Assembly: GCA_013399855.1 (NCBI GenBank)
Contig: VXAY01007403.1
Coordinates: 700,250 to 764,249, forward strand
Length of the DNA stretch: 64,000 bases
Reading direction: 5' to 3'
Source: Oxyruncus cristatus
Lineage: Eukaryota > Chordata > Aves > Passeriformes > Cotingidae
The notes under the pieces were generated by a model. It searched no databases and was not told the DNA's origin. It worked only from the letters and a program-made list of their open reading frames with translations. This document shows positions 40,643 through 51,600 of the stretch, in pieces. Numbering within the stretch: the stretch's first letter is position 1; each line of letters opens with the position of its first letter. The position numbers and the translations under genes were made by a program.

Positions 40643-41175
40643 ATTCACAGAATCCTAAAATCCTAGAATGGTTAGGGTTGGAAGGGACCTTAAAGGTCAT
40701 GTAGTTCCAAGCTCCCTGCTGTGGGCAGGGATGCCTCTCACTAGATCAGATTGCTCAAAGCCCCATCCATCCTAACCTTGAACATTTATGGAGATGGGGC
40801 ATCCACAACCGCTCTGGGCAACCTGGTCCAGAGTCTCACCACCCTATGATTAAAGAATTTTGTCATAATATCTAATCTAAACGCACTCTCTGTCAGTTTA
40901 GAACCTTGTCCTTTCACTATTTGCCCATATAAAAAGTTGCTTCCCCTTCTTTTTATAAGCCCCCTTAAGGTACTGGAAAGCTGTAATAAGGTCTTCCCAA
41001 AGCCTTCTCTTCTCCATGCTGAACAAACCCAGCTCTCTCAGCCTGTCTTCATAGGATAGATGCTCCAGCCCTCAGGTCATCTTCATGGCCCTTCTCTGGA
41101 CCTGCTCCAACAGGTCTACATTTTTCTTGTGCTGAGGACTCCAGACCTGGATGCAATACTTCAGGTGGGGTCAGG
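40643..41175 (-). mobile_element. CR1 LINE 3' fragment (~530 bp)
   Basis: The left edge, ATTCACAGAATCC, runs into GGGTTGGAAGGGACCTTAAA, the complement of the CR1 3' tail. Similarity continues through TTGCTCAAAGCCCCATCCAT and AGCCTGTCTTCATAGGATAG to about TTCAGGTGGGGTC. Minus strand, 5'-truncated, with many substitutions. It is the same general subfamily as the 17-kb copy. Confidence 0.95.
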
Positions 41176-42431
41176 ACACTCTGGGATTTTATAATAAAAA
41201 TGGGGGTGCCAGGCTGAGTTTTGGTCTGTGCATGCTGCTGCTGTTCCACTGATGGATCTGCAAGTGGGTTTAGCAGTAGCCATGATAACACTGTTCAAGT
41301 CCCTGACAGCTGGTGGCTACGGCATCCTGATTTCTGCCAGTCTGAAACATCTCAGAGCTATGTGACATGTTTGTGCGAGAAAAACAAAATGAAACAAAAC
41401 CAAACAAAACCACAAGCAGCAGAATACTGCTTGTGTTTGCATTTCTCTGTTAGAAGCACCATGTTGACCACTGCTGATGTCCCTGCAGCAACAGTCACAA
41501 TTTCCATAGCAATTAATATTACGGCTAATACTGTTGGAAATCTGATGTGAAGGGAGAAACTTTAAAAGGGCTGTAATACTCCTGCAGGTCCACTTGACAG
41601 TTCTGTTTGTTTGTTTAGTTATTTTTCCTCAGAAAACCATTAGGAAGGTGATTTGATGCTTTGGTTGCTGCATAGCTACATCATTCAGTACTGGAGTGTG
41701 CTATGACACCAATGAAATTTGCATCAATTATTTAAATATTGATAAGCTCAAAATCTTGTCTTGGGCACAAGGAAATACATCATATGTATGTGGAGATATG
41801 GATTTATTATTAGCCTAACTGGAAACTGGACATTCACATTAAAATACATTAAAATACATCAGAGTTGAGTTTTTTTGCAACTATAATCAGGTGGGTTTAG
41901 TACCCAAGTAATGCAGTACAGCTTTATTAGGAATGATACCTTCAAAGTTATTATACTTGTGAATATCTACCCTTTCTCTATGCAGCTATACTTGTCCTTC
42001 TGGGTGATAAGGTCAGGAACACCGTTGCCATTGGAGTGGGAGGCTAGGATGTCTCAGGGAGCTAGGTCTTCCCCGGGAGGAGCTCAGCAGACCCTTCCAT
42101 TCCAGCCTTGCATCCACCTGTAGTTCTCTTTATGTTTCCCTGTCACAGCCTGCAGACACAAAGGTCTATTGGTTGTCAGGCAATAACTGCCAGAGGAGTG
42201 AGGATACTACTATCTTCTTAAGACCTCCAGGAACTACTGTGATAGAAAAAAAGATGTAATTATATATGGTAGTCTTGATAGAATTGGCAACTTTTGCTCA
42301 AGTGAGGGCTACTGCTGGACAGCTGTAAATCAAAACCATGGGATACTGGCAGGAAAGCAGAGAAATAAGTGTGACAACCCTTTGCAGTTTTGACATTTGA
42401 CATTTTTGTCAGATTTACCACATTCTGATTC

Positions 42432-42494
42432 TATTTGTTGATTGTATTTGTATCTGATTTAGGCTTGTATTTGTTGGTTGTATTTGTATCTGAT
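42432..42494 (+). repeat. Imperfect direct repeat, 27-bp units, period 36
   Basis: The 27-bp unit at 42432-42458 recurs with one base change at 42468-42494. This is a local tandem duplication of TATTTGTTG-type sequence. Confidence 0.85.
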
Positions 42495-43934
42495 CCATTG
42501 TATTACCTTTGCTTGTTAAGCAAATCAAAGGGATTCAAATCACCTACTGTTTTAGAAGTTTTGGTATTCTGAATCACTGTCCTACAGGCACTTCTGTCTT
42601 GCTGTATGAGGGTGCAGAGAATTTAAATTCCTATTCTTTTAATACAGTCTGCACTGAACCATACGATGGTCCTTTTCTCTCCTTTTATGAGTGATTCATG
42701 CGGTTTGATAGAAGTCACTGAGGTAATAACATTGCTAAAAACTTGTCAATTTTGTCAAAGAAGTTTTCCATAATTTATTTCTTATACCACAATCCTGCAC
42801 AATTTTAAATCATGATATTGCAGTCTGAAACAGTGTGATGGGTGTATGCATAGTTCAGTGACTTCAGAATGAACTGGAAAGTGTATAAATGAACAAAAGT
42901 TCATCTTCCTAGATACAGTTTGCAAATTGAAATGAGATTCCTTAAATATTGACTTCTTTTATTTCCTTATGAACCTATAACTCAGAAATGGAATTAGCAA
43001 CCTGGGACAGAATATGGGTGTCTAGAATGTTTCAGTATTTTGGATTCTATGAAAATCAAAGTAACTTATTAGTGTGACACATGAATAAGTTGCTGTAGCC
43101 CATTTTTGCGGAAAGATATTGTAAAACAACCTTAAAAAATTAATTAATTAGTTAAAATGTCAAGAATTTGCTTCCTGGTGTTTCAGACTCAGAAGATGTA
43201 TGAAATTTTATTTGAATAAGTAGCAGAAGGGGCCAATAAATGTCCAAAATATTATTCTTAAAATAAATACTCTGTGAAAGTAAGGGAAAAAAAATAAAAT
43301 GGAAGGTAAGAGGAGAAGATTGTTTAAAACAAAAGCTGGGCACTATTTCTGACAACATGAAAAAGATAACACCTCTTGTAATGATGTCACCTTTGGGGAA
43401 TCAATGCATCAGTATGCAATGTCTAACAAACTGTGGAGGAGACATTCATCCAAGAGAAATGTCATGCCCAGAGGTGCTGCAATCCTGACAGGCTGAGAAA
43501 AACATTGTAACTCAGACACGAATACTCACTGTTGTGGAGCAAGAAACTTTCTCTTTTTAGTTTCTCATCTTTATACCTAATACAAAGTATTAAAAATATT
43601 AAAATATTTAGAATTATATGCATTTTTATTTGTAATTGTTATTTTAAATTATTGTTGGAAGTAAAAACATGTCAATTTCTGAGATAATTATTGTGTCCTG
43701 GTAGATTACTGCTATTAATGAAGGAAAACGAAATTTTGCTTTAGGCAGACAGAAAAAAAGGTGACAGAGTCAGCATTTTTTAAGTCAGTCTGTGTGTCTT
43801 TACTGAAAATCATGCCACAAAGTTTTTAATGCAAGCAGTAGATCCGCACAATAAAATGGAGTTGTTTTGTTATAACAGCTACATTCAGCTATTCACAAAA
43901 CAAACTTTTTTGACAGTTTTTTTTCCTATAACAG

Positions 43935-43970
43935 TTTTGAAAAGGTCAAAGCTTTTTGACCTTTTCAAAA
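43935..43970. repeat. Perfect 16-bp inverted repeat with 4-bp loop
   Basis: TTTTGAAAAGGTCAAA (43935-43950), loop GCTT, then its exact complement (43955-43970). Each arm contains an AGGTCA nuclear-receptor half-site, so the pair is AGGTCA-N8-TGACCT (43943-43962). It may act as a cruciform or protein-binding site, or it may be chance. Confidence 0.85.
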
Positions 43971-44044
43971 TGAAAGACCTCACTTTTTTCACCAACAAAT
44001 GACATTTTAAAAATAAGCTAATCCTAGTGAAACAATTGTTTTAA

Positions 44045-44064
44045 AGGTCATAACCAAATGACCT
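44045..44064. repeat. Second AGGTCA-N8-TGACCT inverted pair
   Basis: AGGTCA at 44045-44050 and TGACCT at 44059-44064 have the same 8-bp spacing as the hairpin 100 bp upstream. Binding by a nuclear receptor is only inferred, since a spacing of 8 in this orientation is not a standard element. Confidence 0.6.
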
Positions 44065-44399
44065 AGACCAAATTAAAAAAAAAATGCTTTCTGAAAATTT
44101 TAAATGTTTTCTGGTTTAGATTTCATTAAAAGGAAAAATATTTGAGGTATTTGAACCATTTATAGGATGCCAATTTCTTTTCCAGCTGCACTGTAAACTG
44201 TGGAAGATTCAGGTTTTAGGCACGTTAAATATTTATTGTTTCTTCACACAGGGAGACCGATTATATCAAGTTACTCAGGGACTTTTATAGCTGAGTTTTT
44301 AGTATCTCCAGAGGTGTATCTCTGCCACCAGTTTGGATAATTTTACGGTATTTGACCACTCTCATGGTGAATTTGTACGTAAAGTTAGAATAATCCATG

Positions 44400-44845
44400 T
44401 TTCCTATGAAGAAAAGCTGAGAGAGTTGAGGCTGTTCAGTCTGCAGTAGAGAAGACACCAGGGAGACCTTACTGTGGCCTTTCAGTATATAAAAGGATCA
44501 CATAAGAAAGGTGCAGAAAATCTTGTTACCAAGATCTATAGTGCCAGGGCAAGGTACAATGCTTTTAGACTGAAAGAGGGTAGATTTAAATTGGATAAAA
44601 CGAAGAAATTTTTGATGATGAGAGTGGTGAGATGCTGGTTGTCCAGAGAAATTTTGTATTTCTTTGGGACAGGTTGCCTGGAGAATTTGTGGATACCCCA
44701 TCCCTGAAAGTGTTCAAGGCCAGGTTAGATGAAACTTTTGAACAGCCTGATCTAGGGAAAGCTGTCCTTGCTCATGGAAAAGAAGTTGGACTAGATGGTC
44801 TTTGAAGGTCCCTCCCAACCCAAACCATTCTAGAAATCTATGACT
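44400..44845 (+). mobile_element. CR1 LINE 3' fragment (~445 bp)
   Basis: Plus-strand copy from TTTCCTATGAAGAAAAGCTG through AGTGTTCAAGGCCAGGTTAG to AAGGTCCCTCCCAACCCAAA and CCATTCTAGAAATCTATGAC. The 3' end is intact but diverged. The middle part (about 44600-44690) differs from the other copies by small indels. Not coding. Confidence 0.93.
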
Positions 44846-45171
44846 ATGTGTTGCAACCTCTCTCTGTTGTCTCTCATCATACTACTGTCCACCTCCAAGT
44901 CTATCTCTTGTCTTTGATGTAGTCCACAAGCTCTTAAAGAGTGACCTCTGACCCACCCAAACGGGTGTTTGCCCTGCTGTCAATCCTAGGGATGCCTCTG
45001 GTTAGTCAGCTCCCAGTTCAACTTGATGCTTATAATTGCAACTCCATGCAGTCACCATTCCAGCCAGTTTCTTTTTACCTGCTTATCCAGTCCACAGTCG
45101 AGATATTTGGGAGTAAAGGATTTTATAGGAGACAGTGTCAAAAAGTGTCTTGTTAACATCAGTGCTTACTT

Positions 45172-45300
45172 TCACAGAATATTCTGAGTTGGAAGGGACC
45201 CACAAGTCCAGCTCAAGTGAATGGCCCAAACAGGGATTGAAACCGCGACATTGGAGTTATTAGCACTATGCTCTAACCAACTGAGCTAATCTCAGGGCTG
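45172..45300 (-). mobile_element. TguSINE1-like SINE (tRNA-Ile head, CR1 tail)
   Basis: Read on the minus strand, the head starts near 45297 and resembles a tRNA-Ile (AAT) gene. It has an intact pol III A box, TAGCTCAGTTGG (complement of 45277-45288), and a loop-region word, GTGCTAATAACTCC, carrying the AAT anticodon. A degraded B box follows (complement of about 45234-45243) and then a TGGGCCA acceptor end (complement of 45222-45228). Directly after it comes a CR1 3' tail (TTGTGGGTCCCTTCCAACTC, then GAATATTCTGTGA). That tail matches the 34.9-kb CR1 copy except for a deletion of about 9 bases. This composite is the known design of TguSINE1 in passerine birds, which uses CR1 enzymes in trans. 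The decayed B box suggests a dead copy. Confidence 0.9.
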
Positions 45301-45971
45301 GGACATGTGCTCTTCTCCCATTCACATGTCATGGATCACATGACACAGTCCGCGTTCAAAAACAATAGACTATTGTATCTCTTGCAGTAGATTTGAATGC
45401 ATAATGCTGCACTGAAATAGGTTGGTGAAAAGCAATTAAACATTTTCTGTGTAAATCTTTATAACTCGTTTCAGCTCTCTAAAATATATTTTTAAATGCA
45501 ATTAGTTTAAAATGGGATCTCAAATAACCTTTTGATATTTAATTAAGTTGCTTCAGAGAACAAGTGAGCATTGGAATTATAATGAAAGTTTGTAGATTTG
45601 TGAGATGTGTATCAGTTTTATAACTGACTTTTTAAAGAAGTAGAGCAAAATATATTTCTACTGCATTGGGATCCATAATATTACCAGAACTTTAGCCAGA
45701 GTTTTAGTGCTCCAGAGAAATTTCACTCCAAGTCTATATGGCTTTTGTGTTAGATCCCGTTAGTGGCAGTGTCCATTATGATTCCAGTAAGAAATGGACT
45801 TAGGCTCCATAAGGTATTGCTGAGAATAGAACTTATTGGAGCTAACAGAAAAATGAAAAAGAGAAAGGTAATGTCATGGTCCTTCCCATGTGAGAACTCC
45901 AGGTGTGCAGTGTCATAGGATACACTACCAGCGTGGGCACAGCATGCAGAGGTCTGTCAGAATTGTAGTCT
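45301..45971. other. Non-coding DNA, no gene seen
   Basis: AT-rich and without recognisable features up to the start of the minus-strand open frame. If that frame is real, 45840-45971 would be its 3' flank. Confidence 0.45.
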
Positions 45972-46325
45972 TTATTGCTCTTCGGCATTTTCTTGGAGGA
46001 AAACCATTCTGTTCATAATTTCTACCATGAAAGAAACATACTTTTGCATAAGAACTTGCTGGTTCACTTGAAGACGGATTGTGCAATTACCGGTACCAAG
46101 TGTGAGCTGCCTGCAGCCTCCTCTGTTATAATTAGTACTCTGAGTTTCTCCTGCAGCCAAGGAAAAAGTGCAACATAACACAGGCCTGAGGCCGTGCTGT
46201 CCATGCAGTGTGGTACCAGACAGTAGCCTTTGGCTACTCATGTTGCCTGTTGCACGGATCACTAACTCCTCAATGTACAATAGTCTTCTGGGTAGCATCA
46301 CTTCATCTCCCATGCTCCATGTCAT
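45972..46325 (-). pseudogene. Unrecognised 117-codon frame, possible decayed retrocopy or terminal exon
   Basis: The minus-strand frame begins MTWSMGDEVMLPRRLLYIEE and ends NRMVFLQENAEEQ, with an amphipathic, glutamate-rich C-terminus that could form a helix. The same frame stays open upstream after one TGA, adding about 24 codons (QLQLELPLLLEEGHLF onward) that follow a TATTTCAG acceptor-like site. AATAAA overlaps the stop codon (GAGCAATAAAGAC). The region keeps several CpGs and is richer in G+C than its surroundings. This fits an old retrocopy with one stop, or a terminal exon. I cannot assign a family, and there is no poly-A tract to prove retroposition. A chance frame or LTR-derived DNA are alternatives. 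Confidence 0.25.
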
Positions 46326-48507
46326 GTTTGGGCTACTTCAGCTACTGCTGTGAAATAGGTGTCCTTCTTCCAAGAGTAGGGGAAGCTCCAGTTGCAACTG
46401 AAATACACTGAGGATTTATACTCTTCAGCCCTCTCCTTAGAGAATGCTCTCATGTCATCTTTGGTTTGTCTTGTCTTTATGTGAAATGTTAAATAGATAC
46501 CTGTAATTCAGAACTGGGTGGGTTTTGCCTCTATGGAGAAGGAATGAGTACCAAATAAATGCCAGAACTGTTTTTGTCACTCCACTGCATATAGAGAGGA
46601 GTGGCTGCACACTGGATGCCTTCTCCAGAGAATAGTGTTGAAGTGAGAAAACAGGAATTGGAAATTTTCTGCACTTTCTAATCTGTAACACCGGAGTACT
46701 TACCAAGAATTCCAATAAACAGATAAGATTCAATAAAGTAGAAAAAGTGTGGGCTAAATTTTTATTCTGTCTGCAGTATTGTGAATCTACTCCTGTCAGT
46801 GTACCCACTGTAATTTACACTATATAGGGAATAGTAGAAGGATAGTTGGAATCAAGTTTAGAAGGTATCAGCTTTATTTGTCTGTCTTCTCTTTTGCTCC
46901 TTCTGATGCACTTTTTTCTTTCCCAGTAATTAACTTGTATGGGTATTTGATTTAATTCACCACAACATCAGCCTTTCTAGATTATTGTTTTTCCAATATT
47001 TATTCCCTGTATGATGGCAGTCCTGGCTTGTGCAGTTATCCTTAAGGGCGTTTCAGTTTTTCTTACTTTTTTTCGTAGTGCTTTACAACCAAGTACTACA
47101 AGTTTGATTAAAGTGTCAGTTTGGTCTGACTCATTTATGGGCTTTATGTGCCTTTTTCTCCAAGTGCTACAACTGAAAGCTTTTAGTGGAGGTTGGAAGG
47201 CAGGGGGGTGGGGAGTTGTCTATTTATTTTGAAGTGTAAGGACTAAATTTAGTCCTTACTAAACAAACTTTAACTGTGATTGATGAGTAAATACTGCATT
47301 ATTTGTACCCAAATTAATGGATTTTTCATGTTTGTGCCGTTAGTACCTATTAGGAGCAGTGGAATGAAATGTGCTGCAAGTGAAAAATTGTACAATATTC
47401 CATCTTCCATCCTTACAATTTTTATATCTCACAAGGCCATAAATTCCTGTCAGTGGTACCTAATAGGGAGAAATCCAGGACAGGATTAGGCTGGAGAAAG
47501 AGAACATAGCTGCAGAAAGAGCAGCATGACAAAGGCTGGCTCAGGATTCAGCAGATCACAGACTCTCCTTAGCTGTTTTTGTTGACAAATATCCTGCATT
47601 GTTCATACTGGAGTGAAGGCTGTCCCCTTTCATACAGTAGGCCTATGGACAGTAGCCGCTCTCTGAAAACAAAAGTGATTTGTTAGTCTATCTCTGCAGT
47701 AGATCTTCTGAATCAACATTATGCTCAAATAAAAAAAAGAAAGGCTCTAATTCTCTACGCATTTAAAAAGTAGTAAATGAGGAATAATTCTGAAGAAGGA
47801 AATAGAAATGTCTGTGAGAAGACTTCAACTTAGTAATATGTATACATCAAAAACTTAAACTTATCCTCCTTGCATGATGTACTTTTGCTTATTTGTTCAA
47901 TGCTTTTATTTTACTAGGGCAAGGGTTTTTTTAATGTTTGTGAATTTCTGATTTTGTCTTCTTTCTAAAAAGCCCTTCTATTGTGTGATAAATGATGGTA
48001 AAGGTCTTAATATCTGAAAAAAATGCTGCTTAGTTTGTGAAGGAACAAAATCACATCTGCATGTTAAGTCCAGAGGCTTAAAGTAAGGACTTGGCCTTTG
48101 GTTGATTGGTGGACAAATGTTGAATGACTGAATCATTGCCCCTTAAGTTAAATAGAGAAGTACTGCAGATGTAGCTTTTGCCAGTTATGGCTTTCAGATA
48201 TTCCTTGGGACTCCTGTGCTTCCAAATGCAATTGCCAGCTGACCCAGAAATATCATGGCTGTTTATGTAATTAGGAAGTTCAGTCATGATGGTATAACTG
48301 CCAGCAAATACAATAGCAAACAGAATTATTTTGTTTAGTTTGCAATTTTAACAAGGGATCATTTGAGTAGCATATAGGAGTAGAGACATTTTTACTTATC
48401 CACAGACTTTTTCCATGACAGATCCTCTTACAAAAGATGTATGAGCCAAGTGATATTTTGGACAGACCTCAAAGCAGAGCTTTTTTGAGAATAAAAGTTA
48501 GATACCA
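46326..48507. other. Non-coding DNA, no gene seen
   Basis: No exon is recognised. A 24-bp perfect palindrome lies at 47236-47259. Frames are short and unremarkable. Confidence 0.5.
47236..47259. repeat. 24-bp perfect palindrome
   Basis: GTAAGGACTAAA is followed immediately by its exact complement, TTTAGTCCTTAC. There is no spacer. Confidence 0.9.
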
Positions 48508-48636
48508 TGAAGTTCAAAGCCAGGTTGTATAAGGCCTACAGTAATCTTGTCTAGTGGAACCCCCCATGGCAGGGGAGTTGGGACCAGATGCTCTTTAAGG
48601 TCCCTTCCAGCCCTGAATCACTGTGATTCTGTGATT
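48508..48636 (+). mobile_element. CR1 LINE 3'-terminal fragment (~130 bp)
   Basis: Short plus-strand copy: TTCAAAGCCAGGTTG, then CTTGTCTAGTGGAACC, CCATGGCAGGG, CTTTAAGGTCCCTTCCAGCC and ATCACTGTGATTCTGTGATT. It keeps the 3' end only and is strongly 5'-truncated. Confidence 0.92.
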
Positions 48637-51600
48637 TTAAGTTTCTCTTGACTTTAGCGTTTCTTTGAAATCAGAAAGAAAAACCACATTTTCTGTGAGA
48701 AAAATGCTGAAAAAAAATCTTTTGACAGTTTGAAATGTTAAGTGGTACTTTGACCTTGATTAAAAATCTGGGCAGAAGGTAATTAAAATAAAATTGAAAA
48801 GATTGGTTAAAAAATATTACTTCAAAAAGAATATTTCAGAATTGTTCATTTGCCTCATTCTGGAAAACATTGAAGTGACATTGCAAATCATGGCTATTGT
48901 GAAGAAAATTACTTATTAACAAGAGTAATCCTGACTTCCTTATGAAGAAAACACAGGTAAAGAAAATGTTGTAAAAAAAAACACCCAAAAAATGAAGTTG
49001 CTTCTTTACTTAACCACAGAGGAAAATATAACTAATATAAAACAAAATATATGGATTAGTGCATGAAATGATAAAGTTTAAGAAGTAATCATTCTAAAAG
49101 ATGGCAAAGCTCATGTGCGTTGAAGAGTTTCCCAGTCAAATGCAGATCATCAGTCTTAAAGGTGTAGGTGAAAAGCAGCCACCAGATTTTACTGAAGATG
49201 GTATCTGAACTAGATATGATCTGTACCTTAAGCTGTATGACCAAATTTCTCCCACATCACCAGGGAATGATCTGTCATCAGAATTTATACATGTAAATAC
49301 AAAAAATTTTATTGATCAACTGTGCTCACAAACCAGACAATACTGTGTCAGGTGGACTCGGAAGGTTAACTAAGTTATCTTGGAAATATAGGGGACTTTC
49401 ATGGCCATGACACATTGAATAACTGGAATTTGTGGGGTCAAGGAGGACCAGCACTGGTAGTTTAAATATTTGAAAACTTTACCAAAGCTGACAATATGTC
49501 TTTACATAATGACTGTCTTCTATCACTTCCATTTTGCAGTGTGTATTGTTCATATTTTCATGTTGTTTTTCATACCTAGTTTTTTATTTCAAAGAGCTTA
49601 TAGGACATTGATGGGTTTAAGATGATACAAAAACTGGAGTTTTAAAGAAGAAAATGTTATGTGAGACTCACTGTAAAACTGCAGGAGTTTGAAAACTGGC
49701 AGGATTAATGAATAACCTAATTCTAAGTTGTGATGGGAGGATCTATCAAATAAATAGCATTTTTCCATTTTTTAGTTTTCTCAACTAAAGAGAGTACCTC
49801 ACAGAATTACTGATGTGGATTTTTCAAAATGATGATCAACAGAGGAGCAGTAGATCCCGCACTCTGTCTCCAGGCTCCACTGGCTATATCAGCTTCCCAA
49901 GGGCTATAATCAGAGTTTAGATGCATTGCTCAAAACTAAAGACTTACATTTGCATATTCTTATTTGGAGCTGAGCCCTATACAAAGTGATGAGAAATTCA
50001 AACTCCTTTTTTTCTTGTTTTAAATGTTACATGTGACACCATTCACTGTTTCAATGTGGGACACAGCCTTGCTGTTCTCCTTTGTGATGGACTTAGATCA
50101 TGCATATTTTGCAGTCACTTCTAAAGGAAAAAAATACCTTCTGATGGATATGAGGAAGGGATTTTTTCTTCCAATTTTTAGAGATATTTTAGCAATGAAT
50201 ATGAATCAATCTCTTCCTTTTATATTTTATTAGTTTTCATCAAGTCTACTTTTGTGGTTTTCAGCTGTCTAATATTACTCAACCAGAATGGCTTCTTACA
50301 CAAAAGAGTTATTTCCTAAGGCTATGAATAGCAGGACACAGACCTTGGACAGACTGGACTCTGAATTCAGAAGGAACTAGCACAAAAAGAAAGCCAAAGT
50401 GACATGCCTGTGACAATCCATTTTGCCAAGCACAATATATTGCAGTTAAACTGGACTGTTTTGTATTAAAAGGAACCTTTTTAAGAAGCTTGTCTCCATT
50501 TTTGAGATGAGGTGCAGTAATCAAAACTACAAATCAGGAATGAGTGGATCAGCCTGTGAGATAGTATTTCTGGGTCAATAAAATTAAGCACTGTTCTGTA
50601 CAACAAGTGTCTTTTTCTTTCCATCGTGTCATCTTGTCATCTCATCTTTGCTATGCTCAGGTATTTCAGGAAAACGAAATGTGTTGGAACTATGGAATAG
50701 CTCTACGTATATCTGGTATTTTAGCTTGTGTTATCATCTTTATTGACTCCTGCACTTATCATATCTCTCCTCCTAGCCATGACATACACTGATCTAATTG
50801 CAAACTTGAACTATCACCAAGAAAAGAAATAAGTCCTCCTTGTCAACATAGGGATTTGTAGAAGCTTCCTGGGTTTGTGTTTAAATTTTAGGGATATGCA
50901 TTGTCCCCTTAGTATTTTAATGTCTTTATTATTTTTTTATTAGGATGATATTTTTATGTATGGAATGATTTATTTTTTTCTTCATTTATTGTAACAGCAT
51001 GGTGATAACTGTGTTCAGTTTAATGGTATTCTGCCAAAATATAACAGACTTAATCAGGGGGTAGTGAGCATCAGCTGTTCTAATCAATTAGGAAATAGGT
51101 ATCTAACCCTGTTGGTCCTGCCACTTATCACACTAACTGCACATTTTCTGCTGCTGTATCTCAGAAGTGGAAGGGAAAAGGGGCATGAAGTGGGCATTCA
51201 TATGCTGATGTTATGGTAATTAATCAAAATCTAGTAAGAAACACAGCTTATGTTGACTAACATTGTGATGAGTAGCACTGGCCTGCTAAGTGTCCCAAAA
51301 TACTGCTAAAATCGCAAGAAACATTCTGTTAATAGAATACAGTGAAATAATATCCAGAGAGGGAAATATTCAAATTTTTGAAACAGGCAAAATTTAACTG
51401 AGAATACTACAGCTTTACTGCATTTAGAATTATGTTTGCTAAAGAAAAGAAAAATCTGAAGAAAGAAAATACTGGTATATATCCTATCAAAGGAGCCCCT
51501 CTGAGCCTGACTGAAGAAACTGCATTTCAGTGACCCTCAGAATACTGCCAAGGTCGTCCAGTCATCCAGCCCTTTGCTTCTGTGCTACAGCCATTCATGC

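Larger units (their letters stand above)
41176..44399. other. Non-coding DNA, no gene seen
   Basis: No gene or named repeat. It holds a small direct repeat at 42432-42494, short runs of A/T, and two inverted pairs of AGGTCA near 43.9-44.1 kb (described separately). Confidence 0.5.

Noticed and set aside
45222..45297. A functional tRNA-Ile gene
   Set aside because: It is fused to a CR1 tail, its B box and acceptor stem are degraded, and it has no pol III terminator directly after the acceptor end. It is the head of a SINE.
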